From the NCBI RefSeq assembly GCF_010093305.1, contig NZ_PDWS01000016.1:1-64000 (forward strand): a stretch of DNA of 64,000 nucleotides. Direction: 5' to 3'. Below, piece by piece: positions 60,887 through 64,000 of the stretch; within the stretch, counting starts at the first letter, position 1; every line of letters begins with the position of its first letter. Source of the stretch: Pseudoxanthomonas sacheonensis (GTDB lineage Bacteria > Pseudomonadota > Gammaproteobacteria > Xanthomonadales > Xanthomonadaceae). The position numbers were made by a program, and so were the translations under genes. The notes under the pieces are model-generated. The model was given only the letters and a program-made list of their open reading frames with translations, searched no databases and was not told where the DNA came from.

Positions 60887-61039
60887 TTACCGTTTTCGGA
60901 TTACCGCTTCGTTCGGCTCTCTACGGCGTCTGCCGCCGGGCCAGGTCCACGCGTGCCAGACAATCAGCAGAGTGAGCAGCACTTCGATCGCGCCCATGAA
61001 GATGTAGAAGGTCGGCGCGCCGCGCATGGTCATCAGCAT
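60887..61039 (-). pseudogene. Fragment of a small membrane-protein gene
   Basis: A 50-codon frame encodes TFYIFMGAIEVLLTLLIVWH, a good membrane helix, followed by AWTWPGGRRRREP. Upstream the same frame stays protein-like (VATYTAIMLMTMRGAP) but has no start codon or ribosome site. It looks like the 3' end of a gene that lost its beginning. Confidence 0.35.
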
Positions 61040-61097
61040 GATCGCGGTATACGTTGCGACAGAAGATCGGTTTTCGTCGCGCTGTGGTCCGTTGGCG

Positions 61098-62357
61098 TCA
61101 GGACGTCTCGCAAGCTACCGAAGCCGGCGCCTCGTCGGCAAGTGCGCGTGCTGCACGCATGGTCTTGCTGGCCCACGCATAGATCAGCAGCCCGACCACC
61201 GCCGTGGCGGCGCCGACATAACCTGTCGATGTCCAGCCATAGCCGGCGACGATGGCCATGCCGCCCAGCCAGGGGCCCAGCGCGTTGGCGGTGTTGAACG
61301 CAGCATGGTGCGAGGCCGCCGCCAGCGTTTGCGCATCGCCGGCCACGTCCATCAGATGCGATTGCAGTATCGGCCCAAGCGCGCCCATCAGGCCTATGGC
61401 GACGGTCGCCAGCAGCAGGGTCGGCAACCACTTCGCCATCAGCGGGAACAACAGCAGCATCGCCAAGGCCCATGCCAGCACCACCCACGCGCCGCGCAGT
61501 TTGAAACGGTCGAACAGCCAGCCGCCGACGAAATTTCCCACCACTCCGCCGAGACCGAAGCCGACCAGACCCAACGGAATCCATGCCGCCGACACCTGCG
61601 TCACTTCCAGCATCGTCGGCGCCAGGTAACTGAAGACGGCGAACATACCGGCGAAACCGATCGCCCCTATTCCCAGCGCCTGCCACACCGGCAGCCGGTT
61701 GAACGCACGCAATTCGTCCAGCGGTTTCGCCTTCGGGCCATCGACATGCGCCGGCAGCCACACCGCAAGCAGTACGGCGGTAGCCACTGCGATCATCGAC
61801 ACCGCAGCGTAGATCCAGCGCCAATCGACCAACTGCCCCACCCACGTCGCCAACGGATTGCCGATCAGGATCGCCAGGGTCAGTCCAAGCATCACGATGC
61901 TCACCGCGCGTCCGCGCCGGTGCGGCGGGCTGATCGCCACCGCCGTCAACGCCGCCACGCCGAAATAGGCGCCATGCGGCAGACCGGCGATGAAACGGAA
62001 CAGCAGCAAGCTGTGGTACGTGGGACCCAGCGCGCTGGCCAGATTGCCAAGCGCGTAGAAGCCCATCAGCGACAGCAGCAGGGTCTTGCGTTTCCAGCCG
62101 GCGCCCAGGATGGCCAGCAACGGCGCACCGGCCACCACGCCCAGTGCGTAGGCACTGATCAGGTGGCCCACTTGCGGCTCGGTCACACCCAGCGAAGCCA
62201 CCATGTTGGGCATCAGGCCCATGCTGGCGAATTCGCTGGTGCCGATGGCGAAGCCGCCCAGGGTAAGCGCGAACAGGATCAGCCCCACTTGGCGCAGCGT
62301 CAGGTCTGCATTGGTATTGGGCGCATTGATGTTGGGGATAAGGGAATCTTCGGCCAT
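61098..62357 (-). CDS. MFS exporter (DHA1, AraJ/YdhP-like)
   Basis: A 419-residue transporter of 12 membrane helices. The N-terminal helix LTLGGFAIGTSEFASMGLMP is the sugar-efflux/AraJ group signature, and GAPLLAILGAGWKRKTLLLS and RFIAGLPHGAYFGVAAL are motif A and motif C regions. It exports small molecules or sugars by proton exchange. The start is ATG 62357; a longer frame upstream has no family match. Confidence 0.9.
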   Translation of the reverse strand: MAEDSLIPNINAPNTNADLTLRQVGLILFALTLGGFAIGTSEFASMGLMPNMVASLGVTEPQVGHLISAYALGVVAGAPLLAILGAGWKRKTLLLSLMGFYALGNLASALGPTYHSLLLFRFIAGLPHGAYFGVAALTAVAISPPHRRGRAVSIVMLGLTLAILIGNPLATWVGQLVDWRWIYAAVSMIAVATAVLLAVWLPAHVDGPKAKPLDELRAFNRLPVWQALGIGAIGFAGMFAVFSYLAPTMLEVTQVSAAWIPLGLVGFGLGGVVGNFVGGWLFDRFKLRGAWVVLAWALAMLLLFPLMAKWLPTLLLATVAIGLMGALGPILQSHLMDVAGDAQTLAAASHHAAFNTANALGPWLGGMAIVAGYGWTSTGYVGAATAVVGLLIYAWASKTMRAARALADEAPASVACETS

Positions 62358-62698
62358 GCGCTCATTATGCTGCAGTGCAACAGAACGGTCGAGCCCGTTG
62401 CTGGAACGCTGTATTGAGGCGATAGCCAAAGCCAAAGGTTTCCAATCGCAGATCGCCTGGTATGCGCATCTAGCGATGGCGATCGCGCCACCCAGAGCCC
62501 GTACCGAGAAACGGCAATCAACTGGCGCCCAACAAACCGGACAGCCGCGCTAAGACCCGCGCCTTGAGTTCAGCTTTTTGCTGGCGGTTCAATCCAAGGT
62601 CGAATGCCGACACGGTCCTTGTCCGGGGCGAAGCTCGCAATGCGTTGATTAAGGCTATCCTCGGGCATCCATGGCCGGATACCCACACGCAGCCAACG
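62358..62698. other. Divergent intergenic region without a gene
   Basis: 341 nt between the MFS gene and the divergent AAA regulator. I see no convincing gene, repeat pair or terminator. It should hold the promoters of both genes. Confidence 0.5.
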
Positions 62699-64000
62699 AT
62701 GAATCTGTTCGAACGTGAATCGCAGCTCGAAGCTTTGGAGAGCTTGCTCCACAAAGCGCAGGGCGGTGCCGGTAGCGTGGCGCTGATCGGCGGCGAGGCG
62801 GGCATTGGCAAGACCAGTCTGGTCACCGCCCTGCGCGATCGACGCGGCACGATGAATCTCTGGTGGGGGGCGTGTGATGCGCTCCAGACTCCGCAGCCCC
62901 TTGCGCCTCTGCACGACATCATTCGCAACAACCCGGTTTCTTTCGGACCCCTCGTCGACCAGCTTGGGCGCATGCAGCTCTTTGGCGCCGTTCTCTCCGA
63001 ACTCCAGACGGCACCGACGATGTTCGTGGTCGAAGATGCGCACTGGGCGGATGAAGCGACTCTCGATCTGCTTAGATTCCTGGGGAGGCGTCTGGAGCAG
63101 ATGCCTTGCCTGCTGGTGGTGACCTATCGAGATGACGAAGTGCCGGCGCACCACCCTTTGCGTCGGTTGATGGGAGACCTTCCCAGGGCGTCCGTCGCCC
63201 GCATGCAGGTGCCTCGCCTGACCGTGCAAGCCGTGGAGGCGATGGCCAAGGGCTCGTTGCACACGCCCGAGGGGCTATACGAGGTCACGCAAGGCAATCC
63301 TTTCTTCGTCAGCGAGATGCTACGGCGCGGGACAGAAACCGTGCCTTATGGGGTGGAAGATCTCGTGCTGGCGCGTTTCGCACGGCTCGGCCCGGCGGCC
63401 CAGGAAATCGCACAATTGGCAGCGGTCGTGCCCAGGCACATCCAGGGCTGGTTGCTGGAAGCGGTGCTCGCGCCGTCGGTCGGTGCGATTGAGGAATGCC
63501 TGGATAGCGGACTGCTGATCGCTCATGGCGAGGTGTTCGCCTACCGGCATGAACTGGCGCGCGTGGCGGTCGAGCAATCGCTGTCGGGCCCGCGTGCGCA
63601 GAGGCTGCACGCACGCGTACTCGCCGTGCTGGACGACGTGCCCCCGAGTCGCGCGCCGCTGGCATGGCGCGTGCATCATGCCGCCCGCGCCGGCAATGCC
63701 GAAGCCGTGCTGCGTCTGGCGCCAGCGGCCGCCGAAGAGGCGCAACGCAGTGGTGCGCACCGAGAGGCCGCCGCGCACTTCCGGACTGCACTGGCGTTCG
63801 ACGGCGCGCGGCCGGATTCGGTGCGGGCCATGCTGCAGGAACGGCTGTCCTACGAATGCTATCTGACCGATCAGATTGCAGAAGCCCTGAGCGCACGCGA
63901 GGCAGCGCGCGATCTCTGGCGCAGCATGGGTGAATCCCTCAAACAAGGAGACGCGACTCGCTGGCTGTCGCGCTTGAGCTGGTACAACGGCCAGACCTCG
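62699..64000 (+). CDS. Large AAA-ATPase regulator, LuxR/MalT-like (3' end outside window)
   Basis: The first 434 codons of a longer gene. The N-terminus is an AAA/STAND ATPase: MNLFERESQLEALESLLHKA, Walker A GGEAGIGKTSLV, Walker B TMFVVEDAHWADEATL, then LLRFLGRRLEQMPCLLVVTY and an arginine-rich sensor. From about residue 340 TPR-like helices start (HARVLAVLDDVPPSRAPLA). Relatives of 850-950 residues end in a LuxR HTH, here beyond the window edge. It may control the divergent MFS gene. The ATG at 62699 is the first in frame. Confidence 0.85.
   Translation, partial: MNLFERESQLEALESLLHKAQGGAGSVALIGGEAGIGKTSLVTALRDRRGTMNLWWGACDALQTPQPLAPLHDIIRNNPVSFGPLVDQLGRMQLFGAVLSELQTAPTMFVVEDAHWADEATLDLLRFLGRRLEQMPCLLVVTYRDDEVPAHHPLRRLMGDLPRASVARMQVPRLTVQAVEAMAKGSLHTPEGLYEVTQGNPFFVSEMLRRGTETVPYGVEDLVLARFARLGPAAQEIAQLAAVVPRHIQGWLLEAVLAPSVGAIEECLDSGLLIAHGEVFAYRHELARVAVEQSLSGPRAQRLHARVLAVLDDVPPSRAPLAWRVHHAARAGNAEAVLRLAPAAAEEAQRSGAHREAAAHFRTALAFDGARPDSVRAMLQERLSYECYLTDQIAEALSAREAARDLWRSMGESLKQGDATRWLSRLSWYNGQTS

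Overview
The window looks like chromosomal DNA of a GC-rich gammaproteobacterium of the Xanthomonadaceae/Lysobacteraceae (Lysobacter, Luteimonas, Pseudoxanthomonas or a relative; the genus cannot be settled from the sequence alone). The reasons are a type IV secretion (T4SS) locus in the Xanthomonas order (virB7-8-9-10-11-1-2-3-4-5-6) with an effector carrying an XVIPCD-like C-terminus, tryptophan dioxygenase, a heterodimeric-E1 2-oxo acid dehydrogenase set, a tryptophanyl-tRNA synthetase with a C-terminal extension, and many paired, gene-end palindromic repeats (REP/REPIN type).

Layout. 1-4 kb: a MarR-type regulator cut by the window edge, an exported thioredoxin-fold lipoprotein coupled to a POT peptide transporter, and tryptophan 2,3-dioxygenase. 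4-7.6 kb: a large secreted multidomain nuclease. 8-12 kb: 2-oxo acid dehydrogenase E1alpha, E1beta, an SH3-like protein and E2; the E2 gene carries two palindromic repeat elements translated in frame inside its interdomain linkers. 12-25 kb: housekeeping genes (VOC and MBL proteins, trpS, CsbD, an entericidin-like lipoprotein, arginase, tRNA-Thr(UGU), SPOR protein, coaX, birA, mtfA, a PepSY-like gene with phoP and phoQ). 25.4-26.3 kb: a CtlX-like guanidino-group hydrolase.

26.4-42.3 kb: one long minus-strand T4SS block. From its 5' end it reads virB7 (with an N0-like domain), virB8, 9, 10, 11, 1, 2, 3, 4, 5, 6, then three tandem DUF4189 paralogues, a lipoprotein and a 630-residue effector with four modules: SLT-type muramidase, NlpC/P60 peptidase, PG_binding_1 and XVIPCD. 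The distal part (about 28.4-33.4 kb) is visibly more AT-rich than its surroundings, as expected for transferred toxin/immunity cargo. No virD4 coupling-protein gene lies in the window. I read this as a contact-dependent bacterial-killing system with a two-enzyme peptidoglycan-degrading effector, a lipoprotein as the best immunity candidate, and a DUF4189 triplet of unknown role.

43-51 kb: mixed secreted and small proteins (flavin reductase, GH13 amylase, a Gly/Lys-tailed protein, cyanophycinase-like S51 peptidase, lipoproteins, two YjbR-like proteins, DUF1456). 51.3-57 kb: a glycan-use locus with a TonB-dependent receptor and a divergent GH30 glycosidase followed by a LacI-type regulator; their shared intergenic region holds three CG-centred palindromes that look like LacI-family operators, one lying on the -10 of a good promoter. 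57-64 kb: a CPA2 antiporter, a VOC protein, a secreted EEP hydrolase, small envelope proteins, an MFS exporter and the start of a large AAA-ATPase regulator that runs off the window.

Recurring theme: at least six families of inverted-pair palindromes sit at gene ends, and four genes (E2, the MBL protein, a small membrane protein, mtfA) take their TAG stop codon from the repeat itself.
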